From Psettodes erumei (Eukaryota; Chordata; Actinopteri; Pleuronectiformes; Psettodidae): DNA of 64,000 bases. The stretch is from positions 2,046,001-2,110,000 of the forward strand of contig JAFBJZ010000109.1 in the NCBI GenBank assembly GCA_016785225.1, given 5' to 3'. A program made the position numbers and the translations under genes. This document shows, piece after piece, positions 46,996-60,180 of the stretch. The notes beneath the pieces were generated by a model. It made no database searches and was not told where the DNA came from. It saw only the letters and a program-made list of their open reading frames with translations. How positions within the stretch are numbered: the stretch's first letter is position 1; each line of letters starts with the position of its first letter.

Positions 46996-49381
46996 AAATC
47001 TGTTACATTTGAAGAATGAGGCAAAACTTCAAAAATCCCTGAGCAATTAACCAATCACAGTCCAGCAGGACAGTGTGACAGAGTGCACACATCATTGGTC
47101 GACAGGCTCGCATCCGTTATGCTTTCAGTGGGGCGAGATCTAAATTAGAGAGCCAATTAACTCTGCTAATAGCCCTCTCCTATTTAATCTGGAAGACAAT
47201 GGGGATTGAAGAAGAAGCTTTTACAATATCCTCTTTCTGCCACGATTCTGAGGGTCTGCGTTTGCCTCCTTGTTTTCACTTCAATTAGCCCAGCGCTTTC
47301 TATGATTAAGTACCTATAATTATTTTTCAATTAAGGCTTTGATCTGCTGTGTACTGTATACAGCTCCTTAGCGGGCCTGGAAGAATGAGGATGAAACAGT
47401 AAATTTGTTCCCTTCTGTGTTGTGTTGATGAGGGTGCAAGTGAGATTAAGCTTGCACAGCTGCTTGGAGAGCTGCTGCAGCCACAGAACTTGATCAGACA
47501 TGGACAACAGTTTGGCATTAAGAGCATTAAAGCTTTTTTTATTTTGGAACTTGTGTTCCAACTCATGTTGAATGCCTCAGCAACATGAATGAGAGCATGA
47601 CAGTCTTCTTGTAATCTCACTTGCAATCACTACAGTATTTTCAGTATTTCCATCACTCTCCTGTATTTTACAGCTTTCTAGCATACGTCTTCTCCCAAGA
47701 AAATGCTTTCATTTGCCAAACTGTTAAACAGAAGTCAAGTCGAATGGAGCAATCAGTAGCTCCGTGCCAGGTTCTTTTTTTTTACAATATGTACATTTTT
47801 TTTATAAAGAAAAGTAACAAAATAAAATATGTTCAAAAGTCAGTAGACATTAAAAAACACTTGACTTGAGTGTGCTGCAATAGGTGTCAAAAAACCTCCT
47901 GTAATATTCACTTTAACTATATGGCTGATAGGTACCCACTATCAATTATCAGTGGAGATGAGAGAAGAACTCAGATCCCTTTCTTCAGTAGAAGTATTTC
48001 TCTGTAAAAATGTGAATTTAGTATAAATCACTGGTTGTTTAATAATAATTTCCTCATATTTGCACTCAGACTTTATAAATTCCAAAAACACTACAGTGCA
48101 CTCTTGGGTGGTGCACTAAAGCAGAGGTAAAAATCAATGAATAACAAAATGAAACAAAAAATGTCTTGGTAAAGCAAATACAACAAGCAAAGGTGTTTAA
48201 TGACAAGGTACTTAGTGACACTTACAGGCTATTATAATTCCTCAGTTTACCTCACTACCTGGCCTGGGAGGTAGATCAAAAGCACAGTGACATGCAGGGT
48301 AAAATTACACTCTGAGTTAATTATCTTTAAAGCTGCAAGGATTACAGGAATTCACAATAAAACGCAACCCTGAGGAGGTAAAACATGCTTTCTGTTGGGA
48401 AGACCTAGGGTCGAACACTTAGACTCACCCAAAGAGAGGAGCTGTATTAAAAGTCAACCTTGGATATAAATGAATGGTTTGTACCTCTGCATAAACAAAA
48501 GAGATCATACTTCTTCATACCTTTTAAAATAGCTTGTAAATTTCCAGTGATGTTTTATTTCAATGGTTTACAATGTAGGAAAATTTACATAAATATAGTA
48601 TGCATCAATAGGAATGATAATCAAGTGAAAACAATATAGATCCCACCTTCAGACCCTATTAAAAGTTTTCAACAAAAAATATTTTGTTCATGTGCATGTC
48701 AGAGTTTCATTTCCAACATATTTAGGCCTACTTCCTGGATTTGAAACCTGGCCTAGCAGATGGTGGAAAAAGGAAATCCATTGAGAGGCCAGTAATTAAC
48801 TCCTTTACTGTAATTAAAACACTAGAGTCTCTTAAGGGTGTCAGGCTCCTAATGAGTTGTGACATTTTAGAGGCTCCACGTACCCAAACTGTACCGTCAC
48901 TGTGCGCTACCTACACTAGGATGTGTTCTGTACAGTGCAAAGGAAGCATTCACAGCTCGGCATAGGAAGCACGCAAAAAATGAAAGGAGAGGAGAAGAAA
49001 GAGGAATATCGGACACTTTCACTGCCCTAGAAGTGTAGAGAGAGGAGGAAATAATGAAATATCAGGGCTTTGTGAAAAATAGAAAAATAAAAATGGGAGG
49101 TGCAGGTAGTGGTGTGGCTGGGAGGAGGAGGGATGTTAAGAATTGTGTCGGAAACATTTTCTATGACCTCCTCCCTTGCCCATCCATCAGCCAGGCTGGC
49201 TCATTATTCTAACTAGCCAGTTCTTTTCTTCTGTTGCGGGACGCCATCAGCTGCAATCTGCATGCCAATTATCGGCCAGACCCCCTGATACCCCTGCATG
49301 GAAAATGATCTGTCAAGGAAAAAAAAGGAAAAAAAGAAAACGAAAAAGCGAGAAGCCTTGTGCACTGTAGCCCCAATCTCT
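46996..49381. other. Non-coding stretch
   Basis: No gene recognised. 47090-47340 is repeat-free with dense TAAT/ATTA words (AATTAGAGAGCCAATTAA) and looks like a conserved-element candidate. 47955-48015 contains 'AGAAGAACTCAGATCCCTTT' and 'AGTAGAAGTATT', a weak match to the teleost GGAAGAAGTATTCAGATCC repeat. Confidence 0.4.
47955..48015 (+). repeat. Weak teleost dispersed repeat fragment
   Basis: Resembles the GTATTCAGATCCTTTACTT...AGTAAAAGTA words of a common teleost repeat; strongly decayed. Confidence 0.4.
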
Positions 49382-49413
49382 CCACCCCCCACCCCCCCAC
49401 CCCATCTCCCCCC
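49378..49413 (-). repeat. C-rich tract with G-quadruplex potential on the - strand
   Basis: The - strand has four separate G runs of four to seven bases within about 32 bases, spaced by AGAT, T and T. It adjoins a purine-rich AAGGAAAA-type run at about 49315-49345. Confidence 0.8.
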
Positions 49414-52400
49414 TTTTACACTCTATTCCTCTCCGCTTTCCTGTACAGCAGTGACAGGGCTTCCTAGAAAATTAATCTATGGAAAGAGAAGAAAAAAATT
49501 ATAAATGTAGCTATTCTCCCACTCCGGCCGCTCAGTTCTCTGGGCTCCGGAGGGCAGGGGAAGTGGAGTTTGTGATAATTGCCAGGGAGAGGGGGGTGAT
49601 AACAAAGGGACACTCTTCCCCTGAATGTTACACTAAGGGCAAGAGGAGCGGTCATGAAGCAACCGTCATGCTTTTTACGCTCCCAGATATGTTACCTTTT
49701 TCCCTTTCATTCCCATCTATTTCATTATCAAATTACAGATGAGATGAGCTGCCATTCCTGATCACTCTCTTGATCTCTTAAATGTGCCGAATAGGCAGAA
49801 CCGGGAATAAAGAAATTAGATGTCAGGGGGCCATGCGGTAATCACTTAAATCACATGAACTGGTCCACCTGATCATAAACAAAGCTTGAGTCAGGGCTGC
49901 CAACTTTTGTGTTCAGCTTGGAGTACAATAAACAAGTGTTGCAAAACTCCAATAACTTTGCTGACCTTGCTAGTGGGATTCTGGGGGAATCTAGAAAAAA
50001 GAAGAGGAAATATTTAATTATGATGTTCAGGTAGAGGGAAATTTACACCACACACACCACTGATATCTAATCATGACCCAATATCGTAGGTAACTCTACA
50101 ATTATATATGTGCGTGTGGTATCATTGTATCTCTGTAGTAATCAAGTCATACATTTCAGCCCTCCACACAAACTGAATTGAAGGAAAAGGTGAAGGCACT
50201 GAACTACAGGCAGTCTGCTATTAAAATTTCTCTTTAGCTGCATCACACTTCGGCAGATACTGCTGCGATGGTGAGTAAAGATTTTGTAGTAATGACGAGA
50301 TAATTTACCACGTCCACCTACACACAGGCAAGTCAGTGATTAGATGGAAAGTTGGATATCTTGGCATTGTACAACATCTGTGCAGGAGCAAAGCAGAGTT
50401 ATTCTTAAGCAATTATTTTAAGATGAAGGTTACATATACCACAAAAAAACTGAGGTCCATTCCTCAGTGACCTGAATGGTCATGAGGTCTTAACCTTCAT
50501 TCAATTAACAGTCACAAATGACCACATTTTAAAAAAAAAAAAAAAAAACAGCCCTCTCCAGATTGTGTCAGTTCACCTGTCATATTTCTGTTCTCACACA
50601 ACACATTTCTAACATGTTCTGCAGTGAGTTCTGGAGTGTAAAAGGATGTGCAAATGTTTTGGTAGTCATAAACACAGCTTTTTTTACATACCCTGTACAT
50701 GTACCTGTAACCTGTCCTAAAATCTAATATGTCCTAGTTCACTAGAATGGTATGGCTAAAAATTCCAGCTTCATTAGAGCAGGTTAACACACTTCCACTT
50801 TGACCCCGCGTTTTTAGTCTTGGAAAGGCTAAAATAAAAGAAATCACCTTTCAAACATTTTGTATCAGGCCAGGGATCACTCACACTACCATTTAACACC
50901 ATGAACCCTACTTTAACATGTGTTTTTGGACAAGATGAACATGTAGAATAGGTAGCTGGAAAAGTATGACTTCTGGGTGGATCAAGCAATCAGACAAAGG
51001 GGCTATAATCATGACAACACAAATACAAAGTTACACTTTGCAGTCTGGTCTTAAAGCCAAATCCCTGTTGTTCCTTCGTTAAGAGATGAGGCAATGAATC
51101 TGTGAGAATGACAGTTGAGAAAAGAACCCCAACAAAGCCAACCTGATTTCGAACACAGAGAGGGGAAGCGCTGAAGCCAGTAGAGGAACAGTCACTCGGC
51201 AGAAGCAGCGGAGAATTGGGTTTGCTCTGTCTGCCTTTGTGGTGCATGTGTGTGAGCTTTGATTATAGACAGAAGATTCTTTAAGCACATTAGGGCCATT
51301 TTGTCCAATTGTTTCACGCCCTCTTCCATATCCACCCGCACAAAAGATACAGACTGCAGCACAAAGCGATGCTCACCCTCTTTACTCTGCTCTATCACAC
51401 TGAACAGGCCCAGTGCAGGCACAAACAGGCAAGGACCAGAGGAATTATGCTCTTGTGTAGTACTAGTAGCAGCAGAAGCCTCAGTGTAATGTCTTATCAC
51501 TGTAAGGGCAGATGAAGTATTGACACACAAAGGCAAAGGAAACAAAAGTCACCATGTAGTCTCATGTTTGGTGCCTAAATATTATATATATATTTTTAAG
51601 TAACATTCAGAAATCAAACATGTATATACAATTAGGAATTTTCATAAAGGACAACTATAATATCTTGTAAATAAATTGGTTTATAGCTGCACTGAATAGC
51701 AGCACTGAAAGGGTCAGTTATTGATATGGTTGAAGTGTCAGGGACCCATTTTCTACAGCCTGCCATTGCAATAGTGTAAAATCTGTGCAGCATTATGCTA
51801 CCAGCACATGCATTTCATTTGCAGTCATCCCGTAAATTCAAAGTGTGAGGGTCTGATGTGGAAATGCAGCGAACAAAACTGTATTTCAATATTCACAGAG
51901 AAGAAGAAAATGACTCTGTTAGCATACCCAGTAAGAGAGCTGAACCCAGGCCAGCCAGCCACCATACCCTAGAGTAATAATTAAGAATCCTGTCGCTGAG
52001 TTGTCAGTAGTCAATTACACCTCCTGTTCACTCGGGCGCACGATCTGACTGCAAGCAATGCGAAGACACTGGAGCTGTCATCAGAGATGGAGAAAGAGGG
52101 AAAATGACTGAAATGAAGATTACTGTGGAGTGGGGATTTTGAGCAGGGTTTAACAGTCTCTGTCATGAGGTGAGTGCTGAATGCGAGTGACCACACGCCC
52201 TCCAAAACATGAAACCATTATTGCCGATTACACAGAACGGGGACTTTGGTGGTGCATTAATTGAAGCTTTGGCTCGCATCAGTTTCCAATTACTTTTATG
52301 TTAGCCTCCGGTTAATATGGTGACAATGGACGGTACGAACATGCTCCACGGACGGAGGACTGGGTGTGAAATGAGGGAGGTTCTTGTTGTCACAGAGTGT

Positions 52401-53060
52401 GAATGTAGTCAGATGTGGGAGGCAGAGGGGCTGCAGTGCTCCTTCTGAGCTCAACATTAAGGACTGGTTCAGGCCAAACCCCAACAGCTAAGTACAATTG
52501 GAGTGGATGGTGGCCTGCGTGCCCAGTGGACATATCCAGTTAAAAATGATTGTCCGTGGCCATGGAGACACTTGGAGCTGATTGCAGCAGCTGTGTTTAC
52601 AGTCAAACTTAGCCTTATTATACATTTTTAAATGTAGACTTACAAATTTGTTGTGCTTATGTTAAGGTTAACTAAAAGTAAATATTTCCACCCAGTAACT
52701 GCAAACTGTTTTGCAAACTGAGCGTACTGTCAAAGTAAGCTTGCTAATACATGATCCATGAAGAATTAAAATAATTACTATAAAATGTGCAAAACAATGT
52801 ACCTCAAATGAAGACAAAAAATGGTGATAATGCAAGCAAAAAAAAATCACAAAATAGTGTTGGTTGGGTAATCAAAAGTTGTATTTGTAGCCAAACAAGG
52901 CCACTTAGGTTTAGGTTTTACCTTTGGAGTTTTCACATGACTTAGACTCCCCCACTGTAATTATTACCTATACAGAGGGTCACATTTAATTCCCTAACAT
53001 ATTATCAGCTGGATTTGCTACAAACAGTTTAAACAGGAGCAGGAAAGGCTTAGGTAATTT
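49414..53060. other. Non-coding stretch
   Basis: No gene recognised. Poly(A) tract at 50530-50548. Open frames such as 51192-51545 (-) have no motif and no splice context. Confidence 0.45.
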
Positions 53061-53105
53061 GATAATTGCTTTTTGCACCTGTGTTTTGTTCTCCCCTCCC
53101 TGTAG

Positions 53106-53254
53106 CTGAGCAGAAAGAATCCCTCAGCAGAGTTTTCAGCTTTACAGTGAAGGCAGAGAGGGCTGAGGAGCAGCTCAGCACCCTGCTGTGTGATGCTCTG
53201 AAAAGGCTACGCTCTCACGTCTCCTCCACATTGCCCCTGCTCAGCATGTCTTAG
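53106..53254 (+). other. Exon-like open segment with strong acceptor
   Basis: Follows a long pyrimidine tract and acceptor (TTTTGTTCTCCCCTCCCTGTAG). It is open for about 49 codons to TAG, reading AEQKESLSRVFSFTVKAERA and onward, then ending LPLLSMS. The peptide is amphipathic and unlike the usual low-complexity shadow frames. No family is recognised and no donor or upstream exon could be placed. It may be a terminal exon of an unseen gene, a non-coding RNA exon, or chance. Confidence 0.25.
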
Positions 53255-53316
53255 ATTCAACCACATCCAGATTTGTATCACTCTATGAATTAAACCTTGA
53301 TTTTCTGTCCACTCAG

Positions 53317-53382
53317 CAAGGGAGCTGTGCCGGTGATATTGGGGCTACATCATTTCACACTCTGGACAGGCAATCCACAAAG
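53317..53382 (+). other. Second exon-like segment
   Basis: Acceptor TCCACTCAG, then 66 bases, then donor AAAG|GTATGC. One frame is fully open (KGAVPVILGLHHFTLWTGNP). Together with 53106-53254 it forms two adjacent exon-like units on the + strand; function unknown. Confidence 0.2.
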
Positions 53383-55244
53383 GTATGCAAAGATCACAAA
53401 CTGACTTTCCTTTTTTATTAGTATTTTTTTTCTTCTTTGGTGATGGCCTCAAAAATTGCAATAAAGGTACTTGACACTGATTTGTATTTATTTATTTCAT
53501 TTCTCACCTATCCTCATATTCAACCCCTTTCTGTTTCCATCCGGTCTCTGTGGATTCTTCCATGCAAGAGAAAAAAAAGAAAATTAAAATCCATCAGCTA
53601 ATGTGTCGCCTGGTAATGAAATAAGAATCTGACACTCTCTCGCATTGAAATGCAAAAGAGGTGTCCTGGCGTTACCCTGGCAATTTATCATAAAAGCCAG
53701 TGAATTTCTACTTAATATACATGAGGTACAGTGAATTATTACAGGGCTTGCCATTATAACAAACTTCTCAAAGTGCACAGACAAAAGGGTCAAGTATATT
53801 ATTTTCCCTTACGTCACTTGGATGGATGATCTAAATGGTTTTCTGAAGTTGGGGAATTTCATACTTACTTTGAATATGTTTTATACTTTGTCCTGTTTTG
53901 CACAATACATCCCTTTTTACCCTCTGTTCCCTTTTTTGGTGGGGAGAAAATGGAAAAGAGAGGGAACAGAGAGGCAGGGCGAAAAATGTCACCTGCTAGT
54001 ATCTGAGTTCTTTTCCACAGCTCTAATTCATCTCTGCCAGCAGCATGTCTCTACTTTCCTTTTCTTCCTTGCACCAAAATGAGGCCTATAAGTCTGGTGA
54101 TTCACCCAGTCACCAGCTTCATGGACTTTTTCCTGCAAAAGTAACATAAAACACAACCGCCCCCACATACACACACACACATTAAAGTACTGAAACTACA
54201 ACAACTATAAAATGATTAATTGTTCCCTTTTTAATCTTGTGATTCCGCCTGGTTAAAATAATCAATAGCTAACAATGCATGTGATTGATATATGAGCCGA
54301 CTACGTTCAGAAAGTGTACTCACTGAGGAACAATGGTGAATAATGCCCAATAATATCAAGTGTGCTGTACTGTATCATTTGATTGATGAGTTTTGTCAAA
54401 CGACAGCCTGAAACAGTTTATGCATCTGTCAAATGAATGATTAATGAAAAGAAAGCTAATATAACAAAATTTATGTTTCCAACAACCTTCAAAACTCAAT
54501 GCATTGTTGTTTTCTCTGTGTTCCATCACATAATAGTAAAATTATGATAATGTATCCCTTGTAACACAAAAATAATCCTGCTTACTGCTTGATAAAATTA
54601 TGAAGTATATTATTTCATATGTTTTGCATTGACATTTTATTATAGACAGTCCTCTATATTCTTTGCTGTATATATGATTTATAATCAAAGACCACTCTTG
54701 AGCTTTGATAGGTGATGGAACTGGAGCTCTGGGATGGTGAAAATGTTTATAAATGACACATCCAAGTGTCTTGCCCGAGACTGAAGACTGCCATATCAAC
54801 ATATGATGCATGTAGTTACTGATAATGTATAATTTATATGACAAATTTTCACTGAGGCAGGCATAATGCCATTATCATAGTGGAGAATGTCTTTAGTCCT
54901 CCCAGGGGCCATCTCAACAAATCACTGTGTCTGAAGCAAAGCAGGGCCAAAGATTAATGATAAACATGACAAGGACAAATTAGAATATGAAGAAGTTAGC
55001 ATATGCGAGCCACGCCAAATATCCTGGAGCTAAATAAATAGACATGCATTCTGCTCTGTTCCCTGTTGTCCAATTTTATAAATAGTCATGTTGGCCTATT
55101 TATGGACTACCAGAGTATGTGTCTTGAAATGGACAAAGGCTTCAGCTGTCATGTGTAATAATGCTGCACACATGGAGTGACTGATTAGCATTTCCACGAC
55201 TAGTAGTCAGCACCACTACACCAAAGCAGGGCTGGTAACAGCGG
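53383..55244. other. Non-coding stretch
   Basis: No gene or clear repeat recognised apart from a short CACACA run at about 54165-54181. Confidence 0.5.
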
Positions 55245-55870
55245 TGGAGGGAGTGCTCCGACTCTTCAGTAAAAGTCGTAATACCATAGTTTAGCTATGA
55301 TGGATCTCATCTCATCTCACAGCCAGGAAATATTATCTCGTAATATTCTAAAGATTGGTAGCAGTGGGAAGATTCTGGGCTGGCTCAGTCCTTTTTTGGC
55401 TAGATGTTGAGGTGTCTTGGGGTCTTATCATCACACCTTTAATATAATTTTTACATTTGGGTTTTTGCACAATTTAAAAAAATATATAATGTTTTAATTT
55501 CACAAGCTTTAGATGTTTAGGCAGCTGAACTTTATAGAAATCTTTGGACAGAGCCAACTGAGCTGTTTCCCTCTGTTTGCAGTCTTGATGCTAAACTAAG
55601 CTAAGCTAACTGCCCCTTGGCAGAAGCTTCATATTTAGTGAGATATATGTATATCCCAAAATATCTAACCAAAGTAATAAAGTTGTATTAGTAAATGTAC
55701 TTAAGGTATCAAAACTAAAAGTATGAATGATTTAGCACAGTGATCCTTTTTACACATGATGTTGTTAAAAATGCATTAATGTATAAGCATCATTTAAATG
55801 TAGCCAGAAGAGGTGGAGAATAATTTTAATGACATTGTAAAAAGTGTTTTATAAACTGACATCCTATGTG
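55245..55870. repeat. Composite of teleost dispersed repeats
   Basis: 55245-55300 ('GCGGTGGAGGGAGTGCTCCG', 'CAGTAAAAGTCGTAATACCA') and 55660-55870 ('AAATGTACTTAAGGTATCAA', 'AAAGTGTTTTATAA') look like two ends of the TACTTAAGTAAAAGTA family. Between them, 55535-55640 carries 'TTTGGACAGAGCCAACTGAG' and 'CTAAGCTAAGCTAACTG', the hallmark of another teleost repeat, which suggests nesting. Confidence 0.5.
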
Positions 55871-57640
55871 TAAATTTCTTAAATGTAAAGTAACTACATT
55901 TTAACAGAAAATATGACAGCAGAAAAGAACAGACAATGACAATACCTCCTTAACACACAAATACCTCAAATGTGTACTTAAATACTGTAGCTGTGTACAT
56001 TCCCCTGCTGGGTAGCAACAGCGCAGCAACAACCTTCTTATGGTGGCAATGTCTCTGCCTGTGCTGATTCAGAGAGGTAACTTTATTGTTTTTGATAGGG
56101 AGCATAAATCCCAATAACCATCAGTAGTGAGTGCTGAGCCATTAGCCCCCCTGAGTGACTGTCACATCCAATGGAGAAGCCACTCTTCCATCTCCACCTG
56201 AGGCCTTGGAGATGGATGGCCCGCCGCTCCATGGCACACTGGCTCATTTCTGCCCCGGTACAGAAGTCACTGCTGATTAAAATATCCACACCGGGTCCTT
56301 ATTTCTATTACCAATTCACTCAGCCAGTCCAGACCCTGTCAATTAAAGTGCCTGGGCTCAGATGAATGGAGATGAGGGGGGTGAATGGTAGCTGACAATA
56401 TTACAAACGCTCACAGTCACAATTTATCCTCCTGACAATTAGGAGCAATTTGTTTCATGCTAACTCATCCTTAAGGTTTCAGAAGGTCGTATTTGATATC
56501 AACAGGAGTGGCTGAAGCTGTCACAATCCCCTAAGTGCCACTCTCTATTTTGATTATCCACAGTTGACTGCACTTTACAGTACATGTAATGGTTTTCTCT
56601 ATGCTGCTCTTACTCTACTAAACCTCTACTAAATATAGGTTTATACAGGCTTTTGCTAAGATAGAATAGGTCAAGTTACAGCATGAGTCTCTACAGAACA
56701 ACTTGGGCTCGAGGACACTGATTCATCCGTGTGCAGAACTTAACTTGAAATCTGTGCTTCTTCTTGATATGCTAGATCTTATTCTGCTGTAGAGTAATGC
56801 CCCACACAATTAGATTCACAACGGTAATTATTATAACAGGTTATAAGGCAGCACAGAAATATGTAAGCTTTTTCGACAACCTTTTAACTCCTGCTGCAGC
56901 TATGAAAACTGAAAAATAACGGTGACTTTTCAGCAAGAATGTCTTAGGCTCTGGCACAATGGAGTACAGCTCTCAATGACTGAGCCACTTTCTTTAGCGG
57001 AACCACTAAACTTCTATGGTGATATTCTATTGTGCTTTGAAAATGGGCTTTTGAAATGCATTAGCACTACACACTTTCTGAAGAAAGACCAGGCACGGAT
57101 TTGAAACATAGCGGCAGAACAGAAAAAGAGAAAGAAAAAAAGCGAATAAATAAAAAAATGGGATGCAATCATTTTTAAAGATTCACCCAGCCCCCTTGAG
57201 ATCTCTCCTTCATTGTTTGCTGAGGACTTGATACTGCAAAGTTCTATCTGTTTTTTCTTCTTCTTCTTCTTCCTCTTCTTTTGCTTCTGCCGTGGCAAAT
57301 TTGTTTTCAGGCTCCATAAAATAGCCTTTTCTTATTTCAAGCAGCAGTGTATGCAGTGGAAAATCTTTCACATAATATATCCTTAAAAGCACATTACTCT
57401 GTCCCATACACCGTTAAGAGTTAAGAACACAGTTAATATTTACAGTTGAAAAAAATGGGAGAAAGGGAAAGGATTTTGCCAGGGAATAAAACACCCCCAC
57501 CCACGTATACACACTCACTCTCAGTGCAGCAGTTGAACAATTGCTATTCACAATCCTATCCTTAATGCCTAAGACCAACATAAAAGAGGGGAGTTTAAGA
57601 ATATAGGGATAAGCCCTTTCAGCTTTTCTAAGTCTTAAGG
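55871..57640. other. Non-coding stretch
   Basis: No gene recognised. Pyrimidine tract (TTC)n at about 57250-57285. 56090-56480 is repeat-free and of even composition. Confidence 0.45.
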
Positions 57641-60180
57641 CTGGTTTATGCTCCATGAATACTGAGCATCGGCAGCCAGTGCTGTTGCCACTCTAAATAG
57701 ATATTACAATGATTTGGGAACAATGCATTCGACTGATTCCCTCAGACACAAAAATACATATATGTGTATATATAGTGAATAGGAGGCAAACATTAGCGCT
57801 CCCTGACAATACAAGCATTTTTGATGTAGAAGGGTAGAGCAAGATTAATGTCTGAGCGAGAGAAAAGGCGAGATACCACTTTTGGTGTTTGCTGGGAAAG
57901 CTGCAGCGGGAAGATGCTTTGAGAGTCTAAATCCCCCCCTGAGTACAATGCAGGGCTGCTGATACAACCAACAGACACGGGGTCACCTCCCCTCAGGGAG
58001 ACAATGGAGGCACAACAACAAACTGAAGTGAGGAAGCACCGGGGACTGTGGCGGCACAAAGGCATCGAGAGGAAGGCAAAGAAGGGGAAGTAAAGTGGGA
58101 AAAATGCAATTTGCCAGCATTTTCCATCACGATTATTATTACTAATAAGCATCAAGGGCTGCTGAATGTCAGCAAATAAGGAAGTGACCATTCACCAAAA
58201 TCTCAGTCTTTCTCCTCGCAGGAGCAACATCAGAGGCAGGAAAAATTTGACTTCAGTTCAAGTCTCCTCCTATCACGCTAAACGACAACGCGTTTAATAT
58301 GCTAAAAGATGGTAGCGTTGCATGATTTTGAAGGGGGACGTCTCGCAGCACAAGAGAGGTGTGGATAAGCGGTCCCTTTTTTCGCCACTTAAGCTTTCCA
58401 AACGGCCTCAGGGCTCCAGAACAACTCCGACCCTTGTGTCTCCTCTCCCAATCCAAGATTAGCCTGTCTTCTTGTCTTAATCCAGCAGAAATGCTGCATC
58501 CTGACTCCAACACCTCTCCACAATTACTGCACTCCATAATCCCCTGCCTGCCTCCATTTTCCCTACTGCTTTAAGAGGGGTAAAGATCAGGGGTGAGCAC
58601 TCATCCCCAAGCCCTCCCCTGCCTCTCACCATGGCAGTTAAGTGTCTGTGGAAATCATAGAATGAGTAAGCCTTGTGACAGCTTATTAATACTTCTCTCT
58701 TCTCCGGGGTTTACCAATGGTCAGTCCTTAAGTATACTGTACTGGATTAAAAGGATTTGCTTGTAGCTCAGGTTGGCTTCTGCAAAGAGGTATTTCAGCA
58801 CAATTCTGCCATTCTGTTTGTACTAAGATGTCACTTGAAGGGTCTTGAGTTGCATTGTGTGCAAGGCTGATGGTCTATGAGATATACTGTGGAACATGAG
58901 GCTGAGGTCTTTTTCATGGTCAGTACCTCCTATGATTTCAAGTGGCACTTGATCGGGGAGCAAAGGCACTCAAGCCTAGGTCTGAAATACAGTAACTAGA
59001 CGAACTGAGTGAACGGCTCTTTATTCTGCAAACTTTGATAGTTTTTACTGTTGTTCCAAAGAATGACCACCGCAGTTCCATTCCACTTAAAGCTGCTGTT
59101 CACTGCAGAGTACACAGCTGAGCAACAATGACTGTGGCGCTTACAGAGACGAGAGATGTGCTTAAATGAATCATCCCGCTGGCTTAGCATAGCTTGGCTG
59201 CCTCTGTGCTCTGGATGTCTTTAATGCGTTTGTTTGCCTGCAGGCCCTCCGATGCTTTCTCCCTGCTTTCTCTGCTTTCTAGCCCCGATAGATTATACGT
59301 TTTTTTATATTTATTTCAAAACCTAAATGGACTTGAATCGATCAATACTTCATTGTGTGTGTGACGAAAGCTGCTCGGGAGGGGAGCACCCAATATGACA
59401 GATGTTACAATTCAGATTTTCTTTTCATTCTTTTTCAAGTAAACACAATGGCATATCGAAAGGCATTTCAAAAGCTGTTTTAAATTGATTTAAGTTAGCT
59501 CCTTGTCATTGAGCTGTGTGTTCACAAGTATCACAAAGATGACTGGGAATGGAGAAAGAGAGTAAAAGAAAGCTGCCTCCTCCAAGGAGTCTAAGCCATT
59601 GTAGGCTTCTACCCAAGCTTTAGATTTAAAAAAGGACCAAGCCTGGACAGATTTGCTCAGAAGTCTTTTCAGAAGATATTTTTTGAGCTGGAGATAGTCA
59701 TCATGGAGAATAAACAACTTACTTTCAGAGAAGGCAGGGACATGAAAGAATATGGAGGCAAAAATGTCCCACTGGTAACGAAATCAAGGAAAATAGAAGG
59801 GCATCAGAATCCTCTGAGCTTCCATATCAAATGTTCCACCCGATCTGGAATTCACAATAAAAAAAGACAGTACTTGTGCATAACATAACGACTGACATGA
59901 CATATCACTACAGCAGCAGGAATAAAATGGGGAAAGGAGAGAGCCTTTTATGTTGAGAAAATATGATATGATTAGGGCTTTTGATGCTGGAAGCCACTCA
60001 TATTTTTTTTTCTGCATCAAAAGGTGAGATCTTAAGTTTTTCATATTTCTAGTGCTCCATCCTATCGTTCAGTATCTTCACAAATTATTACTGCTGCATA
60101 ACTGAATTAATCGACAGAAGTACAATTGAGTTGGAGCCTCTCCTGCCCTAGCTACAGGGACAATACCCTGGTTTTCATCC
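57641..60180. other. Non-coding stretch
   Basis: No gene recognised. The 132-codon - frame at 57793-58191 and the pair around 58253-58574 have no domain and no splice context. Confidence 0.45.

Noticed and set aside
51192..51545. 117-codon - frame
   Set aside because: No motif, no splice context, and overlapping frames on the opposite strand are equally open.
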